Part shown: piece by piece, positions 11,046-21,985 of the stretch
How positions within the stretch are numbered: the stretch's first letter is position 1
How the letters are laid out: each line of letters starts with the position of its first letter
Source: Gordius sp. MW1
Lineage: Eukaryota; Nematomorpha; Gordioida; Gordea; Gordiidae
Assembly: GCA_964036665.1 (NCBI GenBank)
Contig: OZ038530.1
Coordinates: 5,966,501-6,030,500 of the forward strand
Direction: 5' to 3'
DNA length: 64,000 bases
Position numbers and translations under genes: made by a program
The notes under the pieces: generated by a model
Database searches by the model: none
Told to the model about the DNA's origin: nothing
Seen by the model: only the letters and a program-made list of their open reading frames with translations

Positions 11046-11642
11046 ACCGTGGATAGACAGGTTTACATACCTCGGCTCGATGCTACATCAAGAGGGAGGT
11101 TGCGCAACGGAAGTCAATGCCCGCATCCAAAAAAGATGGCTTAAATGGCGAAGTATATCCGGTGTAATGTGCGAGAATAAAATGCCATATGGTTGAAGAG
11201 CAAAGCTTACAAATCCATCGTAAGACAGGTGTTACTCTATGGAAGTGAAACATGGGCATTAAACACCACCGAAGGAAAGCTATTACAAGCCACAGAGATG
11301 AGAATGATACGGTGGAGCTTGGGGTATACTAAGCTCGACCATATGACGAATGACTTTCCCAGGACAAAAATGGGTATTCAACCTATGGCGAACATGATTA
11401 ACGAAAATCGGCTAAGGTGGTATGAGCATATTCTAAGAAGAGACACGAATGACGTAAATCCAAAAGTACTGGACATGAAGGTACCGGGCAAGAGAGGAAG
11501 AGGACGACCCCGTGTCACATGGAAAGGGCAAGTCGATAAAGTAATGAAAACAAAAGAGATTAGTCAAGATATGGCACTCACCCGGTCAAGATGGAAGAAA
11601 CTCATCAAAACAAAGCCCACGACTGTGGGACCAAACAACTGA
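11046..11642 (+). pseudogene. non-LTR retrotransposon, C-terminal reverse transcriptase fragment
   Basis: From about 11060 the frame reads RFTYLGSMLHQEGG, the conserved 'FkYLGs.i..dG' segment after the RT core. A one-base shift near 11190 moves it into a 149-codon frame with YGSETWAL, MIRWSLGYTKLDH, RLRWYEHILRR and RGRGRPRVTWKGQVDK, ending in TGA at 11642. These are standard C-terminal landmarks of RTE/craniofacial-development-protein-2-like retrotransposon ORF2 proteins. The endonuclease and RT core are absent (5' truncation, usual for LINEs). The Ty3/gypsy fragment begins about 45 nt downstream. Confidence 0.85.
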
Positions 11643-11695
11643 TAAAAAAGAAGAACCCTGGAGAATACTTGTGAAAACCTCAATACTGAGCAAAG

Positions 11696-13800
11696 TTGTG
11701 GTTTTGGGGTATAGCGAACCCCCATTGGGCAAGCCCTTTGGTGCCAGTTCGAAAGAATGACGGAAGACTTAGGCTTTGCATCGACTATCGCTTTACGGTC
11801 AACAAATACGCGCAAGGATTACTGTACCCTCTTCCCAAGATTGACGATTTGCTCACTAAGTTGGAAAACGCAGCGTACTTCACGAACAATGCTCTTGTCA
11901 AGGCGTACCACCAATTAAGTGTGAGCTGGGAAACAAGCCTTTACCTAACAATTTCAACTCACAAGGGACTTTTTAGAGTCAAGCGAATGCCATTTGGACT
12001 TAATTGTGCTGCGGCCATTTCCAGAAAACGATGGATCAATTATTTGGGGGCATGGAAGGTGTAGTGGTATACATTGACGATTTATTGATGTGAGAGATTC
12101 AGAGGAGGTCCACAACAGTTGATTGCGCAAAGTGCTCACAACGTTGCACAAATGGGGCTTTAGCCAAACTTTTTCAAAACGATAATTGGTGCAACTCAAG
12201 TGACATTCTTGGGATACATCCTCAGCAACAAAGGAATAAAGGTGAATGACGAGAGGGTTAAGGTGGTAGTCGAATGGGGACAGCTAACTAGCAAGATGTA
12301 AGTTAAATCCTTTTTGGGATCATACTTCGCAAAGTTTATTAAAAATTACGCCCAGTTAATACAACCCATCCAAAGGTTAACAAAGGCGAACGTAGTCTGC
12401 CACTGGGGTGAAGAGCAACAGTTAGCCTTCGGGAACATCAAGAGTGCGCTCGTTACCGCACCAGTTTTAGCCTATTTCAACTTGATGCGGCGGGAAAAGG
12501 TCTAGGGGCGACTTTCCAACAGCGACCGCCAAATGGATAGTGGAGGTGGCGTACGCATCAAGAGCCCTAAGCGAGGTGGAGGGGCGATACTTTATGATCG
12601 ACGCGAGGCTTTGGCCGTCGTCTACGGACTAAAGAAATTTAATAGTTTTGTTCAGGGAAGAGAGATCATCATAATAACGGACCACAAGCCGTTGATTTAC
12701 ATATTTTATCAAAGCAAGAGAGGGGAGGAACGATGGTCCCCTCGCCTTACACGGTGGACATTATTCGTATCGGGTTACGCGGCCAAATTCGTTTACATTA
12801 AGGATAAGGATAACGCGGCCGACATTTTGTCCAGGCGACCCAGTGAACATGCCTATCAAGTTACCGAGGAGGTGTTGGAGGATGCCCCGGACTCATTCAT
12901 TTCACTTCAGGTGGTCCGTGAATATACTCGTGGTGTAACCAGCTTACAACAACTCAAAGAATGGATAAAGGGGACGCACAATCCGCAATAGTCGCGGGTA
13001 CCGTCGAAAGGTACCTGTCGAAGTTACACGAGTCCAATGATGTTATATTCTACAAGGAACGACGGGTCCTCATTTCAGCCAGATTAAGGTACACGGTGCT
13101 AAAACAATTACACAAGGGCCACGCAGGCGTAAAGCGAATGCAACAGGGAGCGGCTCAATATGTGTGATGGCCAACACTGATTCAGGATATCGCAAACCTG
13201 GCGAAAAGTTACACGGCCGCAGCACCAAAAAGGGCGCCGTTGATCAAAAGTGAACAGAACTTTAGGTTTTGGAACCAGGTACACATTGATTTGTTTGTGC
13301 CGGTGCGCGGCACATCGTATTTAGTAAAATGGAACAAAATGGTTGGAGGTTTTTAAGTTAGAAGACACGTCAACCGCAACCATAATCACAAAGCTGGCCG
13401 AACGTTAACCCACCAGTCCCCATATCGGTTAACGGTTCGTAGTTTAAAAGTCAGGAGATTCGAGGATTTTGTAGGCGCAGGGGGATAAAACAAGGTTGGT
13501 CAGCACCTTCTCACCCCGCGTCAAATGGATTAGCGGAGGGGTACGTGCGGCTAGCAAAGGAGGCGGTGGTGCGCAACGGTTGCGGTATTTATTCCTGGAA
13601 AATTATTGGGCAAAAATCCACCCAGCGACTGGGATAACTCCTGCAGAAGGAATGTTAAGGGGGAAAATTCGAACCACAACATTGGACGGAGAGAGGAAAA
13701 TTGCGTACGTTCGGCGTAGGAGACGAGGTGTGGGTGCGCATGTTTTTGGGGCCCATCAAATGGGTAGAGGGATCGATAACAGCCAAATTTGGTAGTCGCT
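11696..13800 (+). pseudogene. gypsy pol polyprotein remnant (RT-RNase H-integrase)
   Basis: Coding remains are spread over at least five reading-frame segments: 11696-12064, about 12060-12100, 12314-12505, 12533-12991 with 12961-13167, and about 13480-13800. The retroviral-type zinc-binding domain before the integrase has lost its CxxC half (KSYTAAAPKR in its place). The integrase tail near 13715-13810 (VGDEVWVRM, then KFGSRSYIV) is the usual C-terminal SH3-like region. Confidence 0.8.
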
Positions 13801-14082
13801 CTTACATAGTGTAGGTTCAAGGAAAAAGCACCACAGACACCTGGATTAAATAAGAGAACAAAAAGTGCTTGATTGGATCAGTCTGGGTCAAGAGAACGGT
13901 TGGCCCAATAGAAATTTGCAAAAAAGGCTCTCCGCAGATAGTCGAAAGGGAAACGTCGGAGCGAAATAAACGGGCCCAGGGGTATCGGAACAATTAACCA
14001 AAGCCTGACTGATACACCTAGGGAGGAACCTAGACCATGAAATATTAGACAAGCCCCAGGATATCTAAAGTAATATAGATGT

Positions 14083-14096
14083 GAACAGGGGGGAAG
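14083..14096 (+). other. polypurine tract of the gypsy element
   Basis: GAACAGGGGGGAAG lies directly before the TGTTG boundary of the LTR. This is the expected plus-strand primer position for reverse transcription. Confidence 0.75.
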
Positions 14097-14332
14097 TGTT
14101 GAGGGTTGAAAGATTGTGAGACTACGTTTGTGTTTATTTCGATTGATGTATTAATACTTCGTTATTTCTCGTGAAGCGATATTAGTTTTGTAGTTCCATT
14201 ATTCTATTTCCATTGTTCGAATTGTTGTATCGCGGTATTCTTTCCTTTGTAATAAAATGTTGTTGGTGATGTTTATCCCTTGTACGTCAATTCATTCCCT
14301 CCTCACAGTCCTTTTTCCTTTATATTCCAACA
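14097..14332 (+). repeat. gypsy long terminal repeat, 236 bp
   Basis: It begins TGTTG and ends CAACA, a perfect 5-bp inverted terminus with TG...CA. It follows a polypurine tract and contains AATAAAA at about 14250 as a poly(A) signal. No second copy is in the window. It is the 3' LTR of the pol remnant upstream, and a gag-like relic follows within 160 nt. Confidence 0.75.
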
Positions 14333-14491
14333 CTAGTACAAGCTTGTAACTTTAAGGATATAAAAGCGCGTCTCCCGGATTAGCTGATATTTGAAGTTGA
14401 TCTTAAACGTTTAGAATTCGAAATTCGTACTAATATTTCTATTTGTGAAGAAAAGAATGGTAGTCCTCTCATATTAAAAGGTGCTTGAAAT

Positions 14492-14710
14492 GGCACTAAG
14501 AATCGAAAGAGCCGACAAAGAGACTCAGGAGAATGTTCCTATGGTTCCGACGGGTCTTTTAAAACCGACAAGATTTTTAAATGCCACCGCTGCAATGCAA
14601 CAAGAAGCTTCGCCCAAATCACTGCCCCGCCTTCATGGCATATTGCAAAAAATGTAATAGGAGGGGATATTACGCTTGGTGTTGTAAGGACGATTCTAAA
14701 GTTCTATAAG
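14492..14710 (+). pseudogene. Gag nucleocapsid-like relic downstream of the LTR
   Basis: The frame from 14492 gives a basic/serine-rich stretch and FKCHRCNATRSFAQ. After a one-base shift near 14620 it continues as CPAFMAYCKKCNRR and GYYAWCC. Together these resemble two CCHC zinc knuckles of a retrotransposon Gag, the second with Tyr where His is expected. Upstream Gag is not recognisable. Its position just 3' of the LTR suggests a following tandem copy. Confidence 0.5.
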
Positions 14711-17700
14711 TGTATAAACCTGAGGAGGATAATGATGCCGTTTCTATGGATTTAATATGTCAAATTAATAATATATGTTTTTCGGTACGTTTGTTTTGCC
14801 CTTTAGATTCACCCTTTGTTTTTATTTTCGCATTGTTCTTTTGTTGTCTCGCGCTTTCATGAATAAATACTATACTCCATTCATAACATCAGCTATTAAG
14901 TTCTTCATAAAAAAGGTAGCACTCATCACGAACGTCCAAGTACGGGTTTGCTGTATATAAAAAATTTGGTAAACTATTTTAGCTACATTTTGTTTCGGGC
15001 CGGGATTGGGACGACACGTGCAGGGCTCTACCTATAATAACTTAAGAAGATAGCCAATATTGGTTTATAGGAGAGAAGAAAATTGGATATTTTGAGAAGG
15101 GGAAAATGATAATATAATCAGAAATGTGTACCATAATCTATCAAAATTTAATTTATTGTAATTATGCGTCTCTCTAGCAGCGCACTGCATAGTCTGAGAA
15201 TATGAAATGGTGTGTTCTTATACCCATTATAGAATAATTATCTTTTGACAGTAATAATTCTCCGCGATTTTTTTTATTTTTAAGTTATCAATTGGCCTAT
15301 AAAAAATGACTAGTTTCATGCACTAAGAGCGAAGTGCCTTAAACACATTTATTACATTAGTAGAAAACTTGTAGCATCATTATCAACTTTAGCTACTAGA
15401 TAGCAATAGATTGTCCATAGACGAATTAGTAGCTTAGTTGCAAAAATTTTATGAATTAGGTTTATTTTAAGGACCAGTGGATACTGTCTCTAGGATAATA
15501 GTCAGGAAAAATTTATAAAAACCGATTTTGAATTCTTTTTCCTTGTGTTGTGAAAACAAATATGTAAAGAATTTCTATTTCTAAATTTAGTGAATGATTT
15601 TTTAGCTATGTCGAAAATTAAGGCGATTCCAAATTCGGCCAATAATATTAAAAGTAATTTACTAAAATATTTTAAATTTTTGTTTAAGTTTTATATATAT
15701 ACTTTAGAATTCTTTTTTTCATATGATTATTTTGGAATTTTACCTACATAGTAGGCTGTTGCTTTACAAAAAAAACTAAATATTATATTTGTTTGCATAA
15801 TAATTAATACTATTATTTTATAAGTTTCTGCTTTTGTTTGGATAATTTTATATAATACTGTATACATTCTTTTATTATTTATTGCTTTTTGCATCAATGT
15901 ATTATATAAATAGATTGAATTTGACCTAAGCCTAAATATTTAATTTTTACTAATAAATATAAGCTTGCTAATTTTATAAACATACAATATTTTGAAATAA
16001 TTGCCCTAAACGTTTTTAAAGACATTTTCAAATTTATCATACATAAAACATCATTCTTAGTCTAGAAATTAGTGTACTTAAAACCTTTGATATTATCAAA
16101 TTAGGTTTCTTAAAATGTGATCAACTTTGTGAACTATTTTTATTATGTTTTTGTAAAAGAAGGGACTTTAAAACAATAGTGTTCGGTTTTAATGGATTAA
16201 GCAAAATTAAGTTATTTAATTTTTTATATATTTTGCATATTTGTTTATGATTTTTTAGATTATAAATTTTAAAATTCTAAAACCTATTTAATAAGAAAGT
16301 TGTAAGATGGATCAATTTGACATATCAGTAAATTTCTTTTGTTTAAGTCATTTTATTGACATGAATTTGCCTGCAAAATGGAAGCTCCTTTGTTTCATAT
16401 AATTTATAATTTAATTAATAAATTAAAGTTATTTTTTTAAATGACATTTTTAATATACCTATATCTTTGCCACACTCATTTAATAAACTAGATTTATTGT
16501 GTATAAATGGTTTGTTTTTGTGGACATTTATTCTAAGGCTGGTAACAACTGTTTAATGTCGTTATATAAATTTATAACAAGGGCACCACAACTAAATTCT
16601 TGTGTATAAAACACATTAGGAGAAGGATGACCTTGTTAAGATTTATATAGTGAGTAAGGCTGTTGTAACAATAAGGATGCAATTAATACTATAAATAAGG
16701 CTAAAATTTATAATTTTAATATAGTAGGTCACAATATTTGCAAACTATAGATATATTTTATTTATGATATAATTAATAAAAGTGTCAAAATATATTGTTA
16801 TTTAGGAGTAAGAATTGCTCCATTGTCACAATAATTAGAATTGATCTCTAAATTTAGTATCATGACCTAGAATGGTAATCCCAAATTTTAATAACTAAAC
16901 ATACTTTTAAATATTTGGATTTTTGGAGGCAAATGTTAGGCCTATTTTTGGTAGAAATTGTTTGCGTCATTTATTTTAATCTATATTATAAACAGTAAAT
17001 TTGTGACAATGTTTCAGTTTACATATTATTTGAGTGTAAATAAATGACATTTGTCATCTTACTAAATTATAATGTGTCCATTACTTTTTTTAAATATCCA
17101 TCTTTCATTTCACTATTTGTTTGTTAATCATAACTGGGATGATAAATTTAAAATCCCCTTTTTTTTTTTTAATTAAAAACCCAGAATTTGATGTCTTTAC
17201 TAAATATCCAATTAAGAGATATATAGTTAATGTGTTCACATTTTCCATTAAATACAGATTTTGTAAAAGATTTAAGTCAAAGTTGGTGAAAAAAGTCCCT
17301 TCTTTGGTTTGAGTTAAAATTAGGTATGTATGAGGGAAAATACTGATTTTTGTTGTTGTTAAATTGAAGCTATTTATAACTGTTAAGGCAAAGCATCACA
17401 TGTTTTTACTTAAAGTACTCTGACATCTCAACGTTTTAACTCCTCTGCACTATTATAGTTTTTTTAATTCCAAATAATAACCTCTTATTGATATTTAACA
17501 CTAACTATCAAAGTTTTTATGCGCCCTGCCAAGTATTGAGCCTTTAATGTGTCAGAATAGGGTGACTGTTGATTTAAGAGTATGCAGCATTACGAGGAAT
17601 TTGGTACACAGATATTAATTGAGGATATTGTTGATACTATGTTAAATGACATAAAATATATCATAATGGAAATTATCACAATAATTGAAGTGAGGACAAA

Positions 17701-18589
17701 TATACCTTGATGAAGTTGTAAATTGCCAATACTTTACCTCATGCTATAGCTATATTATAGTATAGCGGTGTACATGGTATTACAATTGGGGGGGGGGAGG
17801 ATTATGACATAAAATGTTTTACATCTAAATTTAATTTTATCTTAAATCAAAAAATATACATTCTTCCTTATTAAAATAAACAGTTTTCAATGTATATAGC
17901 ATTTTTGTGCACTTTCTATGCCTTTTTATTTTTTTGAAATGAAATTGTGACTAAAACCTTGAAATGGAATCCTTATTTCACCTAGTTTTTTATAATTTAC
18001 ATGTTGCTCCAAAAATATTTGAATAGGCCAACCATGGACATTACTTAAAATATATTTATATGAAAGCGCATATTACACGTGTCATTTTTATGAGAAAATA
18101 TTGTACCATAAGCACAGTTAAAAAATTACTAACGGCATTATTGGCCCTCTTTTAATTCAATTCCTGGTTTGCCCATCAATTCAGCCTTACACTTTCTAAT
18201 GCATAAGTTTGATTTTCCACCCAATCCTTTAAATCTCCTTTAATATAATGTCATCTCCTTTATAGTTAACAATTTGATGACCAGGTAGAATCTCAAATAT
18301 TAGTAATATTTATGCCATATCATATGGTATTATGAATTTCTTTCTTTCTTGCTTTTCATTCACAAATTTGAGAGGTTCTAAACGAACCTTATTACCCTTA
18401 AAGGCTACGATACCAAAGCTTTTGAATACACTTTTTTGTTTAATTTGAACAGAAATCTGATTGCTTTTCCAGGAAATGAATTCATAAACAAAAAATAAGC
18501 AATTTTTTTTATTTGCTTATGCTACTATTTGATAATTTAATCTCGTAACGCAGTAAATTGATCTCACCAAAAAATCGGTTATTATTAAA
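14711..18589. other. long AT-rich intergenic stretch, no gene recognised
   Basis: Very A/T-rich with no exons found. A single hAT-like end is visible at about 14995-15033 (GGGCCGGGATTGGGACGAC, then GTGCAGGGCTCTA), similar to the right end of the composite at 24921 but without a partner. A G10 run lies near 17790. Confidence 0.45.
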
Positions 18590-19020
18590 TGCGTGGGGGG
18601 AGGAGAGAAGGATTTGGCTCGCGAACGGCTATGGTTCCTGCTGTTAATTCCAATAAATTTACTTTGAAATAACAGAGATATAGCATTTGTTGCGGTGCGC
18701 GCCTGGTCACCCAGTTAGGCCATCACACAGCCACCCACACAGCCAGCCAGCTATTTGGTTTGGAATATTATTGACGTCATTCAGGGAAAAGAAGCACTTA
18801 ATGCGTTGTCTCCGTCCTCCATGATGATGATCATCATACATACGTTATTGCGTGACGACAACCATTTCCAAACCCATCTTCGTAAAGTTAAGAAGCATCG
18901 ATTCGCTGCTGCATGGCAGGAATTGGAACTGAGGGATTCGCAACGCGAGAGCCGTGTTTTTCTATTAATTACACCCTCCCCCCCCACGTCCTTAAACCCT
19001 TCCTCGCTGAGATGAGTGAA
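18590..19020 (+). promoter_or_regulatory. candidate promoter or 5' exon region with CRE-like site
   Basis: This is a clear GC rise within AT-rich DNA. It holds a perfect CRE palindrome TGACGTCA (18772-18779), direct repeats of AGCC before it, and low-stop sequence on both strands at 18755-19015. It could be the distal promoter or a 5' non-coding exon of the SRPK gene 6.6 kb downstream, whose exon at 25625 clearly has an upstream exon. No splice donor could be assigned. Confidence 0.22.
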
Positions 19021-19430
19021 TTAATAATATGTTTAGAAAGTTGTTTTTGTCACAAATTGCTTTACTTCCCCTTCCCCTTTATCATGTTTTCTTCACAAAT
19101 CCGCTGCAAAAACATTTCCTACTTTTACCGAGTATTACCAACCAATTAGGGATTGACTAACAAAGAAGCCTTTCTTTGCTAGTATTGTCATATTGAATGT
19201 GCGTCACTCCTTCCTTTAATATAAACCCGACTTATATAGTAGAGGAGCTTATGAATGTAGCGAGTGAAGTGTAGTAGGAGTGTTTCGCTCCTGTCAATCA
19301 TGTAGGTTTTTGTTTAAATTAGATAATACTTTAACTACATCGAGTTTTGAGCCGACATTGCCTTCGTCTCATCACCTTGAATTCGAAAAACAGTTTAAGT
19401 TCACCGTATTTGTTTCAATTTCTTCCTATA
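19021..19430. other. intergenic, no gene recognised
   Basis: Moderately AT-rich, with no open frame of known family. It ends at the MITE boundary. Confidence 0.45.
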
Positions 19431-19594
19431 CATGGGCACAGCCAAGGGGGGGGGGGCAGGGAGGGGCGGCTGCCCCCCCCCTTAAATCCAAAAAATTATT
19501 AAAGTTACGGCTAAAATTTCAAAAAATGATTATTTTGCCCATGCCATAATCATTATTGCCCCCCCCCCCGCTTTTAATGCTGGCTACGCCCATG
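19431..19594. mobile_element. hAT-like MITE, 164 bp
   Basis: It begins CATGGGCACAGCCAAGG and ends GGCTACGCCCATG, a near-perfect inverted pair. The flanking 8-mers are TTCCTATA and TTCCTTTA (7 of 8 match), the 8-bp target duplication typical of hAT. The inside is poly-G, CGGCTGCCCCCCC, then AT-rich, then poly-C. Confidence 0.8.
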
Positions 19595-21070
19595 TTCCTT
19601 TACCTATATAGAGGAGGCACAATGTTAAAAGTTTTTTGCCTTACGAAAAAGGAGTCTTACTCTCTCAACACAATTCACATTCATAGTTTGATCCAAAATC
19701 CCAATTTTCCCAACGTCTAAATAAGGGATTACCTTTTCATATACCTTCCTTATCCTTTTTAATAAATTAACCCATTAACCATAGGCGTCATACTATGAAT
19801 CGGTTCGCAAATACTATTGATGGCCCGTTTGCGTGGAATGGTGAAAAATCTATGCTTACCTTATAGAGATACCAACAATTTATGCTCTCATTTGTAAACT
19901 TGTAATTTTTCAGCAAGAATTTTCCTAAAGTTAGTTTAAGTCTATCAAATTAACGTGAATTATATGGCGACATAAATTAGATAAAAGCACCACTTAAAAA
20001 CTCCTTTTTTTTATTAATTTTTGACCTGATTATATCAAAGTTAGTGTACAATTCCACACTATACTTTATTATCCTATATATTTAATAATATATGATTTAA
20101 AAGAATTGGGACGCCGTATAGTTGCCAATACCCTTGACGATAGGGAAACTTTTTTCATTAAACAGAAAATCGGAATCATTATTTGTCATTTCAACGCTAT
20201 CGCAATTTTCGAATGTTTACCTTGCATATGATTTTTATAATTTTTTATAGTTTCATTTAATAAAAAATGCCTTTTAAAAAAAATAGGTACTTTTATGAGT
20301 TTTAAGCAATAAAGTTAGATTGAAATGATATTTGACGTAAAATTGTTTAGAAACTAGGATTTTAGCCACAAAAGCAAATTACCAAATCAATACAGTAATT
20401 TCACGTATAAAAATTATAAATATATGGGAAGAAAATCTAAAAGGTTTATCTAAATTTATAGCTATAAAACAGCCCGTTAATTGGGCGGGACTCTGCCTAA
20501 GTACCATAGTCCTTTAATGCTGTTATAAATAAGTTGGTCATTGCTATTTTTTCATTGTTTCAATAGCTTTATGACATGTGATCGTTTTAGTTTAGATGCA
20601 AAATTATATTTATTATTGCAAAGGAAAATTGCCATTTCTACACGATCACCTGTTTAACTATTTCCGCACCCTTCGATTTTTACCATGTCTAATAATAATT
20701 AAGGGATCCTGTGGCCAAATTACTTTCCTCCTACCTACTCTTTGATCATTTCGGTCATACATACCACTGGTTAACAGCATACCATATATACTTAAAAAGG
20801 AGGGTTGACGAAAAATAATTACATAAAATGATGTGTTCACTAGTTTTAGAATTTAAAATAATCAATTATTTTTTTTAATTTTTATTATTTTCAGTTATAA
20901 CCTTCTATTATATTATTTTATTAATTAAAAAAATATTTTTTCCCTGTTAGCTAAATAGTAAAACTTACAATGTCAAATTATAACAAGTAACCTGGAAACA
21001 AAATTAGTTGTTAAATTACTTAAGACGCATAATCCCTACAAATTTTGAAAAATAACCAAGCTATAAAGTT
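19595..21070. other. AT-rich intergenic DNA, nothing recognised
   Basis: No exons, RNA genes or element ends found between the MITE and the nested transposon composite. Confidence 0.5.
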
Positions 21071-21985
21071 AGTTTGGTAGAGAACTGCAAAGTCCCTTTT
21101 TTTCAACCCGAACCCGACCCGAAATCATTTTCAAATTTTCTACCCGACCCGACCCGAAAGCATTTTTAAAACTTCAACCCGAACCCGACCCGAAAAATTA
21201 TTGAAACAAATTACTTTCGAGCGCGAAATTTGCTGTGTGTAAAATTAAATCGACAAATAAAAGCCATGATGATTTGTATTCTTTAAAGGGGATGGTGAAA
21301 AAAAACTCGTATTTATTTCTCTATATTTAGTTTCCTAATATCAAGTAACCTGCTCATATGTTATAGACTTGAGAGACAACTATTTAACATCCATTTATTG
21401 TTATTATGAAACCATTATTATATAGCTGATTGTAATCAATATAGTAAATATGATGAAATTTATAGTGACTATTCAAATGTTTAAAGTGCAATTTAAGATA
21501 AATTTATTTGATATGAAACTTAAAAATAATTATAAGTTATTATAAAAAAATATTATATAATTATAAATTTGCAAATGAAGCATTTATAAAATTATAACTT
21601 ACTTTTAAATTGGCTTTTGAATATGTTTTAAATGTAATTTAAATTAACGATGAGGATTGGCTAAACTTCACGGTTAACACTAAAAAATTTAAAATATAGC
21701 TTTATTGAAATAATTTACCTTTAAATAGTCGAATTAAAAACAGGAGTAATTCATGTAGTTTAACCCGACAGGTACCAGTGTAACTTTTAGGTGACGCAAC
21801 TTTAAAACCACATTTCTTAAAAACTACAGAAGATAAAAATATTTTTTAAATTAAATTTGAAAGAACGAAATGCGATAAATCAGCTGATATAATTTCATAA
21901 CTCCTTCTTCCTTCATTCGTGAATTATTCTCATTCAAAAATCGCAAAATCTGCATTTTCTACCTCCCTTCTTAAATTCAATATTT

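Larger units (their letters stand above)
11686..14332 (+). mobile_element. Ty3/gypsy-type LTR retrotransposon, 5'-truncated and decayed
   Basis: Domains occur in the order RT, RNase H, integrase, then polypurine tract and LTR, which is the Ty3/gypsy order. RT starts at SPLVPVRKNDGRLRLCIDYR (about 11727) and keeps the YIDDLL catalytic box at about 12067-12087. RNase H (12590-12830) shows RREALAVVYGL, ITDHKPL and KDNAADILSR. Integrase shows an HxxxH-like HKGHAG (13107-13125), a core segment FWNQVHIDLF (13268-13298) and the HPASNGLAEG block (13512-13540). Many frameshifts and stops make it non-functional. Gag, protease and the 5' LTR are missing upstream of 11686. Confidence 0.85.

Noticed and set aside
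13551-13820. minus-strand frame over the gypsy integrase tail
   Set aside because: Antisense shadow of the integrase frame.
18781-19149. overlapping frames on both strands in the GC-rich patch
   Set aside because: Low stop density follows from GC content; no conserved motif on either strand.
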